The notes below the pieces were generated by a model that was given only the letters and a program-made list of their open reading frames with translations, searched no databases and was not told the DNA's origin. The position numbers and the translations under genes are program-made. DNA of 64,000 bases from Gemmatimonadota bacterium. Lineage in GTDB: Bacteria; Gemmatimonadota; Gemmatimonadetes; Gemmatimonadales; GWC2-71-9. Every line of letters starts with the position of its first letter. The stretch's first letter is position 1. Location of the stretch: NCBI GenBank assembly GCA_003220795.1, contig QHTK01000065.1:1-64000 (forward strand). Direction: 5' to 3'. Positions 38,518 to 48,700 of the stretch are shown here, piece by piece.

Positions 38518-38707
38518 AATCCCCATCTGAAACGCCCCGAGGTCTCCGGCGTTTCACTCGCGCAGACCGACCGCCGCCACGGGTCCGGCCGCGCGCCATC
38601 ACACGTGCGGATGTTGATCATCGCTCTCACCCGGTGCGGCCGTCCCGTCGCGGCGCCCCCCGGTGGGGGTTCTCGTCGTATCGGTCCCGCATGAGGAGGG
38701 CGCGTCT

Positions 38708-41700
38708 ATGACCACTGTGAATCGTCTGTGCATCGCGTTGCTGGCGCTCGGCGCGTTGCTCGGAGGCGTTGCCCGGGCGCAGCAGGGCAGCGTCGCGGGG
38801 CAGGTGACCGACCAGGCGTCGGGCCACCCGCTCGCCGGCGCCCGGGTCGTCATCCAGGGCACGGCGCTCGTGACGTCGACCAACGCGGAGGGACGCTACA
38901 CCGTTCGCAACGTTCCCGCAGGCGAGGTGACGGTCCGCGCGACCATCATCGGCTACGCCGCGGCGAGTCGTTTGGCTCGTGTGGCCGCGGGCGAGACGGC
39001 GACCGTGGATCTGGCGCTCAAGCTCACGCCCTTCACGCTCGACGCGGTGGTGTCCACGGTGTCGGGCGACCAGTCCCGCAAGGAGACCCCCAACGCCACC
39101 TCGACGGTCCGGGCCGACAGCCTGGTGCAGACGCGCCCCATCACCAACATGAACGACCTGCTGGGCGCGAGGGTGCCGGGCGTCGAGGTGCTGCCGGGAA
39201 ACATCACGGGTGCCGGTGCGCGGGTGCGCATCCGCGGCACCAGCAGTTTGTCGCTCAACAACGAGCCGATCTACGTCATCGACGGCGTCCGGATGGAGAG
39301 CGCCAACAACTCGTCAAGCATCGGCATCGGCGGCACCAACCCGAGCCGGGTCAACGACATCGACCCCAATGAGATCGAGTCGTACGATGTGGTGAAGGGT
39401 CCGGCGGCCTCGACCTTGTACGGCACTGCCGCGACCAACGGCGTGGTCGTCATCAAGACGAAGCGCGGCACGCCGGGACCGGCCCGGTTCACCGCGTTTG
39501 CGGAGACGGGGGTCATGAAGGACGACAACACGTACCCCACGGCGTACCGCGGCTGGATGACGAACCCGAGGACCACCACTCCAGACTCGAGTTCTCAGCC
39601 GAACAACGGCGTCCAGTGCTTCCTGACGCAGACCGTGCGGGCGCCGTCGGATCCGCAGTACTGCAAGCAGGACAGCATCACGGCGTTCAACCTGTTCAAG
39701 GATCCGGACGCCACGCCACTGGGCACCGGGTACCGGCAGCAGTATGGACTGCAAGTGTCAGGCGGGTCCGATGTCACTCGGTACTTCGTGTCGGGGGAGT
39801 GGGAGGATGAGCGGGGGCTCTTACGGATGCCGGCCTTTGCCTGGAACCGCCTCGTCAGCGCGCGGGGGATCAGCGCCGTGCCCTACGAGCAATACCGCCC
39901 CAACGCGCGCCGCGGCACGCACGTGCGCGCCAACGTCCAGGCCAATCTCACTCCCAAGATCGACCTTGCCGTGCAGACCGGATTCATCTCGAGCTCTCAG
40001 CGGCTGCCCCAAACCGACAACAACACCGTGGGCCTCTTGTCCAACGGGTTCGGCGGACCGGGATTCAAGGGGAACCTGCTCCCACCGACCAACGTGCCGC
40101 TGTTCGGCTACCGCCTGTACACACCCGACCAGTTCTTCTCGGAGACGGTGAAGCAGGACATCGATCGTTTTATCGGGAGCGGCACCGCGAACTGGCGGCC
40201 CCAGAGCTGGTTGGGCGTCCGGGTGGTCGGGGGGGTCGACTTCACGAACCGCGTGGACACCGACCTGTGCCGTCGCGACCAGTGCGCGCCCATCAGCAAC
40301 ACCGCCATTTCGGGCTTCAAGACCGACAACCGCACCATCTTCTTCGACTACACGGCGAACGCGGATGCCACCGCGTCCTTCGTTCTGAGCCCAACCCTCA
40401 CGTCGCGCAGCACGGCTGGCGTTCAATACGTCAAGAACGTGTTCGACCGCAACGGCGCCTACGCGGAGAACCTGGCACCCGGGGGCACGACCGTTACCGC
40501 CGGGTCGACCCCCTTGGCCGATGAATCGACCGACAAGACGGTCACGCTCGGCGCGTTCGTGGAGCAGGAATTCGGGTACAAGGGTCGCCTCTTTGTCACC
40601 GCGGGCCTGCGCACCGACAAGAACAGCGCGTTCGGCAGAAACTTCAGCGCCGTATACTACCCCAAGCTCGGCGTGTCCTGGGTCATCTCGGACGAGCCGT
40701 TCTTCCCGAGATGGTCCTGGCTGAGCAGCGCACGGCTGCGCGGGGCGTTCGGAGCCTCAGGCGTCCAGCCGGGAACGACGGACGCACTGCGGTACTTCCA
40801 GCCCCAGACCGCCAATGTCGACGGCACGGACGCGGCCGCGATCGTGTTCAGCGCCGTGGGCAACCCGGATTTGAAGCCCGAGCGGGCTCGCGAGTTCGAG
40901 CTCGGCGGCGAGGTGAACCTGCTTCAAAACCGCGTCACGGTTGAGCTGACGTACTACAACAAGCGCACGCAGGACGCGCTCATCGCGCGCACCGTGGCGC
41001 CGTCGGTGGGCGCGAGCGCCAGCCGATTCGAGAACCTCGGCGCCGTGGTGAACCGCGGTGTGGAGGGCTTGATTCGCGCGGTCGTGATCGACCGGCCGGC
41101 GATTGTCTGGGATATTTCGGCCAACTTCAGCTACAACACCAACTTCATCGCCGACATGGGCGGGGTCCCGCCCATCATCGGGACCACCACCAGCCAGGTG
41201 CAGGGCTACCCGATCAACGGGTGGTGGCAGCGCCCCTACACGTTCAGCGACGCCGACGGCAACGGGATCATCACGGCGAACGAGATCCAGGTCGGGGACA
41301 GCATGGTGTTCGTGGGCTACGCCAATCCACGCTGGGAGATCACCGGGACGACAGGGGTCGATCTGCTGAACCGCACGCTGCGCATCGAAGGTCTGTTCGA
41401 CGCGAAGACAGGGTTTTATCAGCTGGACGGCACCGAGCGGATCCGCTGTCAGTCGCGGCTCAACTGCCGCGCGGAATTTGATCCCACGGCGCCGCTGTGG
41501 CAGCAGGCGGCGGTCGTGGCGCTGCGCGAAAGCGGCACGACGACGCAATATGGCTACATCGAGCGGGCGGATTTCCTGCGGCTGCGGGAGGCGTCGGTGA
41601 CGTACCAGCTTCCCGCCGCCGTCGCGCGCGCGGTGCGTGCGGACCGATTGAGCTTCACCATCGCGGGCCGAAATCTCTGGCGGACCACCAAGTTTGCGGG

Positions 41701-41809
41701 GATCGATCCGGAGGCTAACTACTTCGGCGGGGCGACGGGGATCGTCAGCAACTTCCAAACCCAGCCGCCGCCCACCTACTGGACGTTCCGCCTGAACGTC
41801 GCGTTCTGA
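38708..41809 (+). CDS. SusC/RagA-type TonB-dependent receptor (pair 3)
   Basis: The 1033-residue protein has a signal peptide (cut near ARAQQ, about residue 25) and a CarboxypepD_reg domain (26-108). The TonB-box position reads LDAVVSTVSG, not the usual VVVTG. The plug has MNDLLGARVPGVEVLPGNITGAG and ends VKGPAASTLYGTAATNGVVVIKTKRG (about 228-253); the barrel ends in Phe (RLNVAF). It belongs with the pair 2 SusC by sequence. The strong GAGGAGG site overlaps the stop of a possible small ORF in the leader. SusD follows after 10 bases. Confidence 0.94.
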   Translation: MTTVNRLCIALLALGALLGGVARAQQGSVAGQVTDQASGHPLAGARVVIQGTALVTSTNAEGRYTVRNVPAGEVTVRATIIGYAAASRLARVAAGETATVDLALKLTPFTLDAVVSTVSGDQSRKETPNATSTVRADSLVQTRPITNMNDLLGARVPGVEVLPGNITGAGARVRIRGTSSLSLNNEPIYVIDGVRMESANNSSSIGIGGTNPSRVNDIDPNEIESYDVVKGPAASTLYGTAATNGVVVIKTKRGTPGPARFTAFAETGVMKDDNTYPTAYRGWMTNPRTTTPDSSSQPNNGVQCFLTQTVRAPSDPQYCKQDSITAFNLFKDPDATPLGTGYRQQYGLQVSGGSDVTRYFVSGEWEDERGLLRMPAFAWNRLVSARGISAVPYEQYRPNARRGTHVRANVQANLTPKIDLAVQTGFISSSQRLPQTDNNTVGLLSNGFGGPGFKGNLLPPTNVPLFGYRLYTPDQFFSETVKQDIDRFIGSGTANWRPQSWLGVRVVGGVDFTNRVDTDLCRRDQCAPISNTAISGFKTDNRTIFFDYTANADATASFVLSPTLTSRSTAGVQYVKNVFDRNGAYAENLAPGGTTVTAGSTPLADESTDKTVTLGAFVEQEFGYKGRLFVTAGLRTDKNSAFGRNFSAVYYPKLGVSWVISDEPFFPRWSWLSSARLRGAFGASGVQPGTTDALRYFQPQTANVDGTDAAAIVFSAVGNPDLKPERAREFELGGEVNLLQNRVTVELTYYNKRTQDALIARTVAPSVGASASRFENLGAVVNRGVEGLIRAVVIDRPAIVWDISANFSYNTNFIADMGGVPPIIGTTTSQVQGYPINGWWQRPYTFSDADGNGIITANEIQVGDSMVFVGYANPRWEITGTTGVDLLNRTLRIEGLFDAKTGFYQLDGTERIRCQSRLNCRAEFDPTAPLWQQAAVVALRESGTTTQYGYIERADFLRLREASVTYQLPAAVARAVRADRLSFTIAGRNLWRTTKFAGIDPEANYFGGATGIVSNFQTQPPPTYWTFRLNVAF

Positions 41810-41819
41810 GGATCGACCC

Positions 41820-43181
41820 ATGACTCGACACCCGATAGGCTCGTTGAGCCTCGCTGCGCTGCTGCTGCTGTCGCTCCACGGGTGCACGCATGACCTGCTC
41901 CAGGTCACCGACCCGGACATCATCCCGGACGTGAACACCCCATCTGGCGCGCTGGCCCTGAAAAACGGCGTGATCCTCCGCCTCGAGCAGGTCACCGCCG
42001 GCCTCGGCGGCAACGGGCCCGACAACCTCTTCATCTATGGCGGGCTGCTGGCCGACGAATGGCGCTCCGGGGACACGTTCGTACAACGCAACGACATGGA
42101 CCAGCGGCTGTTCGATCCGACCAACACCTTCCTCGCCGGGCCGCTGCGCGCGCTCAACCGGGTGCGGGTGGAGAGTCGAACGGCAATCGACAAGTTGCGC
42201 GCGTATACGCCCACTCCGGTTTCGAACATCGGCCTGATGTTCGCGCTCACGGCATTCGTCGACAACCTCGCCGGCGAGTACTACTGCAACGGCATCCCGT
42301 TGAGCTTTCCTAACCCGGACGGCACGTTCTCATATGGGGACCCCGTCTCCGACGACTCGATGTTTGCACTGGCCGTGGCCACGGCGGACTCCGCCCTGGC
42401 GAACCGGGCGGGCAGTGACAGCATCCGGGTGCGGCAGCTCGCCTCGATCGTGAAAGCGCGGGCGCTCGTCAACCGCGGGCAGTTCGCAGCGGCGGCCGCG
42501 GCCGTGGCGGACGACGTGACGACCCGATTTCGCTACAACGCCACGTACTCGACCAACGCGGGGCAGAACGAGATCTGGAATCTGAACACCAGCATCAAGC
42601 GCTACTCGATGGGCGACAACGAGGGTGGGAACGGGCTCCCCTTCGCCACGGCCACCGACCCCCGCATCCCCCGCAAGATCGGAGGTCGCGTGTTCGACAG
42701 CGCAACCCAGCTCACCGCGATCCTGCAGGGAATCTGGGGCCGCTTTAGCCCGGTCGCGATCGCCACGGGGGTCGAGGCGCGCTTGATCGAGGCGGAGGCG
42801 GCGCTCAAGGCCGGCGACGCGACGACCTGGCTGACCAAGCTCAACCAACTGCGGGGCGACGCGGCGTTGTTGCCGACGCCGGTCGATACGAGTTACCGGC
42901 CGGTTCGCGGGACGACCCTCGCGTCGCTCGCCGACCCGGTGCTCGACACCGCGCGTGTGAGCCTGTTGTTCAGCGAGCGCGCGTTTTGGATGTTCAGCAC
43001 GGGCCATCGCCTCGGCGACCTGCGGCGGCTGGTACGCCAGTATGCCCGGCCCATCGAGAGCGTTTACCCAACGGGGAGCTACGTAAAAGGCGGGCTGTAC
43101 GGCACGGCCGTGAGCCTGCCCATCCCGTTGGACGAGCAGAACAACCCGCAGTTCAAGCAATGCACGGACCGGAACCCGTGA
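41820..43181 (+). CDS. SusD/RagB-like outer-membrane lipoprotein (pair 3)
   Basis: The 453-residue protein has a lipobox SLHGC (Cys about residue 22), then THDLLQVTDPDIIPD. The N-terminal helices and the C-terminal HRLGDLRRLVRQYARP ... LPIPLDEQNNPQFKQCTDRNP match the SusD of pair 2 closely. Its ribosome-binding site is formed by the SusC stop: TGAGGATCGACCCATG is almost the same as in front of SusC pair 2. It ends 9 bases from the convergent short plug gene, with no terminator between. Confidence 0.9.
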   Translation: MTRHPIGSLSLAALLLLSLHGCTHDLLQVTDPDIIPDVNTPSGALALKNGVILRLEQVTAGLGGNGPDNLFIYGGLLADEWRSGDTFVQRNDMDQRLFDPTNTFLAGPLRALNRVRVESRTAIDKLRAYTPTPVSNIGLMFALTAFVDNLAGEYYCNGIPLSFPNPDGTFSYGDPVSDDSMFALAVATADSALANRAGSDSIRVRQLASIVKARALVNRGQFAAAAAAVADDVTTRFRYNATYSTNAGQNEIWNLNTSIKRYSMGDNEGGNGLPFATATDPRIPRKIGGRVFDSATQLTAILQGIWGRFSPVAIATGVEARLIEAEAALKAGDATTWLTKLNQLRGDAALLPTPVDTSYRPVRGTTLASLADPVLDTARVSLLFSERAFWMFSTGHRLGDLRRLVRQYARPIESVYPTGSYVKGGLYGTAVSLPIPLDEQNNPQFKQCTDRNP

Positions 43182-43190
43182 TATTGGAGG

Positions 43191-43658
43191 CTACTGGGAA
43201 CCGGTCTTGGTTCGGATGATGATCAGTCCGGCCGTGGAAGCCCCGCCGTAGCGCGTCGTGGCGTCGAGCCCGCTCAGCACCTCGATTGTCACGATGTCGC
43301 TCGCCGGGATCTGGTCCAGCAGCTGCACGTCGTACACCCGCACGTTGTCCACCATCAAGCGGACCTGATCGTCCAGGTAGATGCTCGCGGGGCCGCGCCG
43401 TGTCAGGCGCGCCGGTCTGCCTTTGCTCTCGCGCAGCCGGACGTACGGGACCGTGCGCTTGAGCGCGTCCCACGCCGTCTTCGCGCCGGACGCCGCGATC
43501 GTTTCCTGGGTGACGAGCGAGCTGGAGTTGGGAATAGGCGCAACGGCGCCACCGGACATCCTGCCGCCGCAGGCCGCGGACGCGAGTGGCCCCACGAGTG
43601 AGAGCGTGCGGTGCACGAATCGGAACGTCGAGCGCGCCGGCATGCGGCCTCGCCTCAA
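43191..43658 (-). CDS. Stand-alone TonB plug protein, short type (pair 3)
   Basis: The 155-residue exported protein has a leader with a lipobox-like ASAACGG (Cys about residue 30). The plug-like domain reads LVTQETIAASGAKTAWDALKRTVPYV, then GPASIYLDDQVRLMVDNVRVYD, then LSGLDATTRYGGASTAGLIIIRTKTG, ending 2 residues later. It lines up with the short plug at 35703-36155 over its whole length (xTAWDxLKRxxPxxxLRxxxGRPA is shared) and likewise has no barrel. It sits convergent to SusD pair 3 in the same arrangement. Function unknown. Confidence 0.8.
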   Translation of the reverse strand: MRRGRMPARSTFRFVHRTLSLVGPLASAACGGRMSGGAVAPIPNSSSLVTQETIAASGAKTAWDALKRTVPYVRLRESKGRPARLTRRGPASIYLDDQVRLMVDNVRVYDVQLLDQIPASDIVTIEVLSGLDATTRYGGASTAGLIIIRTKTGSQ

Positions 43659-43702
43659 TAGTCGTGTGGCGCGCCGGAGGCGTCAAGCACTAGTTTCGTT
43701 CG

Positions 43703-44581
43703 ATGAAGTCTTGGTTACCGTTGACGGTTTCGCTGGCGGCTGGGGGCGCCGCGCTCGTCGGTTGCCGCGATACGGCCGCTCCATTCGCGCCCATCCCCGC
43801 CCGGATCGCGTTCGTGAGCGACCGGCGGCTCGGCCAGTCCGACATCTGGCTCATGAACACCGACGGCAGTCTGCAGCTTGTGACCGATCACCTCGCGCAG
43901 GACGATTGGCCGAGCTGGTCTCCGGACGGTACGCACCTCGCCTTCGAATCGGACCGCAGTTCGAACTACGACATCTACAGCACGACACTTGACGGCTCGG
44001 TGCTGGTCCAGCTCACCGCCGACACGGCGTTCGACGGGCAGCCGGCGTGGTCGCCAGATGGTGCGAAGATCGCGTTCGCCTCGACACGCAATGGGACCAC
44101 GCCGCAGATTTACGTCATGAAGGCGAACGGGGACAGCGTCGTGCGCCTGACGCACAGTATCCGATTCGATGTGCAGCCCGCCTGGTCACCCGACGGCACG
44201 AAGATCGCGTTCGCGACGAACCGCGACAGCAACGATGAGATTTACGTGATGAACGCCGATGGGACGAACGCCGTGAACGTGACGAACCATCCCGCCGCCG
44301 ACGACGGGCCCGCCTGGTCGCCGGACGGGACGAAGATCGCCTTCTATTCGGACCGCGACGGCAGTGATTTCGCGATCTACGTGATGAACGCGAACGGGAG
44401 CGGCGTGGTGAGGCTCACGTCCACCACTGTGCACCACGAGCTGCCCGCCTGGTCGCCCGATGGGCAGTACATCGCGTTCGACTCGGATGCCGACATCTAT
44501 ATGATGAAAGCGGACGGCACCGGGCTGCGACGGCTCACCAGCGGCAACGCGCAGGACTTCATGCCGCGCTGGCAGCCGTGA
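43703..44581 (+). CDS. TolB-like beta-propeller lipoprotein (PD40 repeats)
   Basis: The 292-residue protein has a lipobox LVGC (Cys about residue 21) and about six PD40 repeats of roughly 43 residues. Each contains PAWSPDGTKIAFxSxRDG, then IYVMNADGT, then RLT. The fold is a six-bladed propeller like the C-terminal domain of TolB. It lacks TolB's N-terminal domain, so it is not the Tol-Pal TolB itself. It is divergent from the short plug gene (44 bases) and converges on the second long plug gene (7 bases). A role at the outer membrane is likely. Confidence 0.85.
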   Translation: MKSWLPLTVSLAAGGAALVGCRDTAAPFAPIPARIAFVSDRRLGQSDIWLMNTDGSLQLVTDHLAQDDWPSWSPDGTHLAFESDRSSNYDIYSTTLDGSVLVQLTADTAFDGQPAWSPDGAKIAFASTRNGTTPQIYVMKANGDSVVRLTHSIRFDVQPAWSPDGTKIAFATNRDSNDEIYVMNADGTNAVNVTNHPAADDGPAWSPDGTKIAFYSDRDGSDFAIYVMNANGSGVVRLTSTTVHHELPAWSPDGQYIAFDSDADIYMMKADGTGLRRLTSGNAQDFMPRWQP

Positions 44582-44588
44582 GTGTCTC

Positions 44589-45359
44589 TCACCCCGGCCC
44601 CGACCTCGTCCAGATCACGATCGTGCCGCACTGGTTGCCGATCCGCAGGAAGTCGAGCGGGGTCTCGGACAGCGTCCGATAGACCTCGATCCCGATGATC
44701 CCGATGGTCGGCATGTCGAGGCTGGTGGAGTAGGTCGCCGGGAAGCCGTCCACGACGAAATCGGGACTGCACTCCCGCGGCGCGCGCGCCATGCGCAACC
44801 GGCAGCCGGCGGTCGAGCCCCGGCACTGCATCCGCACGCCCGGGACGCTGCGGAACAGGTCACCGAGGGTCCGGGGTCCGGCTCGAGCGATCTGCTCCTC
44901 GGTGAGGAAGTAGCCCCGCCCAGCCGCGCGGCGCCGCTCGAAATCCCGCCGCCGCTCCTCCGCGAAGCTCGGGCGACGCTCGACCGCCACCGGGTCGAGC
45001 AGAACGGGAAGCCGCTCGAGCTCGAACACATCCGTGTGCACTTCGCCTTCGGCGAGCTGCACCACCCACGATGCGCCGACGTACCCGATCGCCCGCACTT
45101 GGAGGACGTAGTTCCCGGCGCTCAAGCTATCCCGGGCGAACCGGCCCTCGCTGTCCGAGGCGACCCCCCGGAGCGTTCCCAGGAGCGCGATGTGCGCACC
45201 TCGAATTGGGGAATGAGATTCGTGGTCCACGAGCCGCCCGGCAATAGCCCCGGTGCGCCGCTGGGTCACCGCCGCGTGAGGGGACGAGAGCAGCATCACA
45301 CACGCCAAGCCGATGGTGGCGGCCTGGAAGACGCCCGGCGAGCGGAACCGACGTGCCAT
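44589..45359 (-). CDS. Stand-alone carboxypeptidase-regulatory + TonB plug protein, long type (pair 4)
   Basis: The 256-residue protein has a signal peptide (about 1-32) and a CarboxypepD_reg domain (about 35-120; TGAIAGRLVDHESHSPIRGAHIAL). Next comes FERRRAAGRGYFLTEEQIARAG and a plug-like domain ending NQCGTIVIWTRSG. It matches the long plug at 19840-20541 in all parts, including the FERRRxAGxGYFLTxEQIxRAG block and four Cys (179, 186, 197, 244). No barrel follows. It is divergent from SusC pair 4, as the first long plug is from SusC pair 1. I infer a shared job with these SusC proteins. Confidence 0.8.
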   Translation of the reverse strand: MARRFRSPGVFQAATIGLACVMLLSSPHAAVTQRRTGAIAGRLVDHESHSPIRGAHIALLGTLRGVASDSEGRFARDSLSAGNYVLQVRAIGYVGASWVVQLAEGEVHTDVFELERLPVLLDPVAVERRPSFAEERRRDFERRRAAGRGYFLTEEQIARAGPRTLGDLFRSVPGVRMQCRGSTAGCRLRMARAPRECSPDFVVDGFPATYSTSLDMPTIGIIGIEVYRTLSETPLDFLRIGNQCGTIVIWTRSGPG

Positions 45360-45743
45360 GTGACGAGCGACCGGCTGGATGTGGTCAGTTAGATAGTACG
45401 GGCCGATGGGGAGGTTGGAAAGAAGCGGTGCTCGCCGCCGGGTTGTCGCGGGGTTGGGACGGATGTGTCACAGTCCGCCGCCCCTCCCCTTGTCCCCCCG
45501 GGAGGACGATCTCCAACGGCGCCTCCGGAAACCTCTTGACGCCTGGCAAGCTGTGGCGTATTTCCTGCAGTGCAGGCGGTCCGTCATCAACCGTCCGAGC
45601 GCTCATGACCGTCACGCTCGCGTTAGGCCGTGTCAGACGGCTCGACATCTCTCACCTCATATCCCGGCCGGGTCCCCGTGGACGCGACCGGCGTTGTGCT
45701 TCGTTCCCCCGGGGCAGTTCCCCGCTCACATGAGGATTCCGCT
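45360..45743 (+). promoter_or_regulatory. 384-base region between the long plug gene and SusC pair 4
   Basis: It holds the promoter at 45536-45564 and about 180 bases of leader. A 42-codon ORF (45605-45733, MTVTLALGRVRR...) ends with TGA inside the SusC ribosome-binding site (TGAGGATTCCGCTATG). The first 170 bases, on the side of the minus-strand gene, show no clear signal. Confidence 0.4.
45536..45564 (+). promoter_or_regulatory. Promoter for SusC pair 4
   Basis: TTGACG (45536-45541), spacer of 17, TATTTC (45559-45564). It is the best sigma-70 match among the SusC leaders. Confidence 0.6.
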
Positions 45744-48700
45744 ATGACACTACCACGTCGTCAGGATTGGCTTGGTGCGGCGCTGCTCGCGTGCGGATTG
45801 GTCACTCTGGCGGGCCCGGCGGGGGCCCAAGACGCGGTGATTCACGGTCGAGTGATCAACGACCGGGGCGAGGGGCTGCCGGTCGCGACCGTGCAGATCC
45901 AGGAGTTGAACGTCGGGGTCTTCACGAACAGCGAGGGCCGCTACGCGATGCAGATCCCGGCCGCCCGCGTCACGGGGCAGACCGTGATGCTGCGCGTGCG
46001 GACCATCGGCCACAAGCCCGCGACTCGCCAGCTCACCCTGCGGGCGGGCGAGCAGACGCAGGACTTCACGCTCATCACCGACGTGAATCTGCTCGAAGCA
46101 GTCGTGGTCACGGGGACGCAGGAGGCGACCGAGCGCGTAAAGGTGCCGTTCAGCGTGACGCGCGTCGACGCCTCACAGATGCCCGTGCCCGCCGAGGACC
46201 CGCTGCGTGCGCTTCAGGGCAAGATCCCGGCGAACATCGTTTCCTACAGTGGGCGGCCCGGCGCGCAGCCGTCGGTGCTGCTGCGCGGGCCGACGTCGAT
46301 AAACGCGCAAGGGCGGGGCCAGGATCCGCTCTACATCGTCGACGGGGTGATCATCAATGGCGCCCTCCCGGACATCAACCCCGGGGACATCGAGAGCGTC
46401 GAGGTGGTGAAGGGCGCCGCTGGCGCGTCGCTGTACGGGGCGCGGGCCGGCAACGGCGTCATCAACATCACGACCAAGTCCGGGCGTCGGGCGCTCGAGG
46501 GCGTACAGTTCAGCGCTCGCAGCGAAGGGGGCGTGAGCGACATCGAGCGCGACTTCGGGCTGGCGCGGTTCCAGGCGCTGGCGATGGACGAGCACGGCCG
46601 GCAGTTCTGCCAGGCAGTCAGTGGGCAACCCCTCTGCGCTCGAACCTTCGACTACCTGAAGGAGGAGGCGCGGATCAACAACTATCCGGCGGACTCGGCC
46701 ACCACCACCGTGTCGCTGCCGATCGATCCCGGGGCGAACATCGCCGGTGACGTGCTGCGGCGGCGCTTTCAGGTCAGCCCGTGGCCCAGCACGGGCTACA
46801 ACGCGGTGAACCAGGTGGTGACGCCGCATCCCTATCTCCAAAACAGCGTCGACATGACGGGGAGATTCGGGTCGACGCGCTTCTACGCCAGCGCGTCGAA
46901 CCTGACCGAGCGCGGCGCGTTCCGGTTCCTGCAGGGGTTCGTGCGCAACTCGTTCCGGGCGAACGTCGATCAGGCCATCGGCTCCGCCTGGAACATCGGT
47001 CTGCGGACTGCATACACCCGCAGCACGCAGGACGGTCTCAATCAAGAGGGCGGTGGCCAGGCGTTCTTCCGGCTGACGCGTGTTCCCGCCGTCGCCAACA
47101 TACTGCAGCGGGACACACTGGGGCGGCTCTACATCCGCCCCAATCTCCAGGGGGGCGGCACCCAGAACGAGAATCCGCTCTACTCGCTCGAGAACACGGC
47201 GCGTCAAGACCTCACCAACCGGTTCATCGGTGGCCTCACGCTGCGCTACGCCCCGGTGGACTGGTTCAATCTCGAGGGCGAGGTCGGGTACGATCTGCGC
47301 CGAGCGAACTTCTCGCAGGTCAATGACAAAGGCTTCCGCACCACGGCCTACGACCCCGTGACCAACGGTGGCTCGATCTTCCGGGGATCGTCCAGCAACG
47401 AGGCGATCAACGGCGGCGTGAATGCGAACTTCCGCCTTGACCTCGCCCGAGACCTGCGAGCGCGCTGGAGCTTGCGCTACTCCTACGAGCAGCGGGACAG
47501 CTCGATCGCGAGCGGCTTCGGGAACGCCCTCTCCGTCAAGGGCGTGACGTCGCTGGTGAACGCCGCGTCTGGCAAGACGCTGGCGTCGGGCGTGACCAGC
47601 GTCAGGCAGATCGGGCTGTTCGCGGGCACGGGACTCGAGTACAAGGACCGCTACATCCTCGACGCTTTGATCCGGCGTGACGGCAGCTCGCTGTTCGGTC
47701 CGGGCAGCCGCTGGGCGACGTTCGGCCGAGTCTCCGGGGCGTGGCGCGTCGCGCTCGAGCCCTGGTGGCCGCTCCCGCAAGTCAGCGAGCTCAAGCTGCA
47801 CGGGTCCTACGGCACCGCGGGCGGCTCGCCCAGTTTCTCGGCCCAGTATGAGACGTTCACGATCGGGGCGGGTGGGTTGTTGTCGCTCACCACGCTCGGT
47901 AACCGCAACCTGCAGCCCGAAGTGCACCACGAGATCGAGCTCGGGGCCGACCTCGAGCTCTTCAATCGCTACGGTCTGACCGCCACCTACGCCCGCACCA
48001 GGATCGACCGCCAGATCCTGCTCGCGCCGGTCTCGTCGTCGACCGGGTACACGAACCAGTGGCAGAATGCCGGTACGCTCTTGAACATCACCTACGAGCT
48101 GTCGCTCAATGTGCCGCTGGTGCAGCGCCCCAGTGTGTCGTGGTCGATGAGCTTCGTGTATGACCGCAACCGCTCGTGGATCCAGCAGCTCGGTGTGCCG
48201 CCCTACTTCTACGGGGCCGCCAACGTCCAGGCGACCGACCAGATCTTCCAGGCGAAGGAAGGGGAGCTGTACGGGACGTTCTACGGGCGCAAGTTCCTCA
48301 CCAGCTGCAGCGAGCTGCCCGCGCCGTTCAATACCGATTGTGGAGGTGCGAAGAGTCCGTTCCAAATGAACGACGAGGGTTGGCTGGTGTGGGTCGGCAA
48401 GGACAACAATCCTCGGTGGGGCATTACCCACAACTTGTGGGAGACCTCAGTGCCCGGCTGCATCAACTCGGCCGGGATCGCCGAGACCGTGTGCAGCCAG
48501 CCCGGCACATCCACCATCACGTCCCCTTGGGGGGTCGGGCTCAACTGGGGGATGCCGATCATCCTGCGGGGTGACCCCGGCGACATGCGCAATGCCCCGA
48601 ACGTAGCGCTCGGGAACGCGCTGCCGAGTTTCCGCTTCGCGGTCACGCAGGACCTGCAGTGGAAGCGCTTGAGCCTGCACGCGCTGGTGGACGCAGCGAT

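Noticed and set aside
46173..48431. 752-codon minus-strand frame opposite SusC pair 4
   Set aside because: It is an Arg-rich shadow without domain signs; the plus strand is a full SusC.
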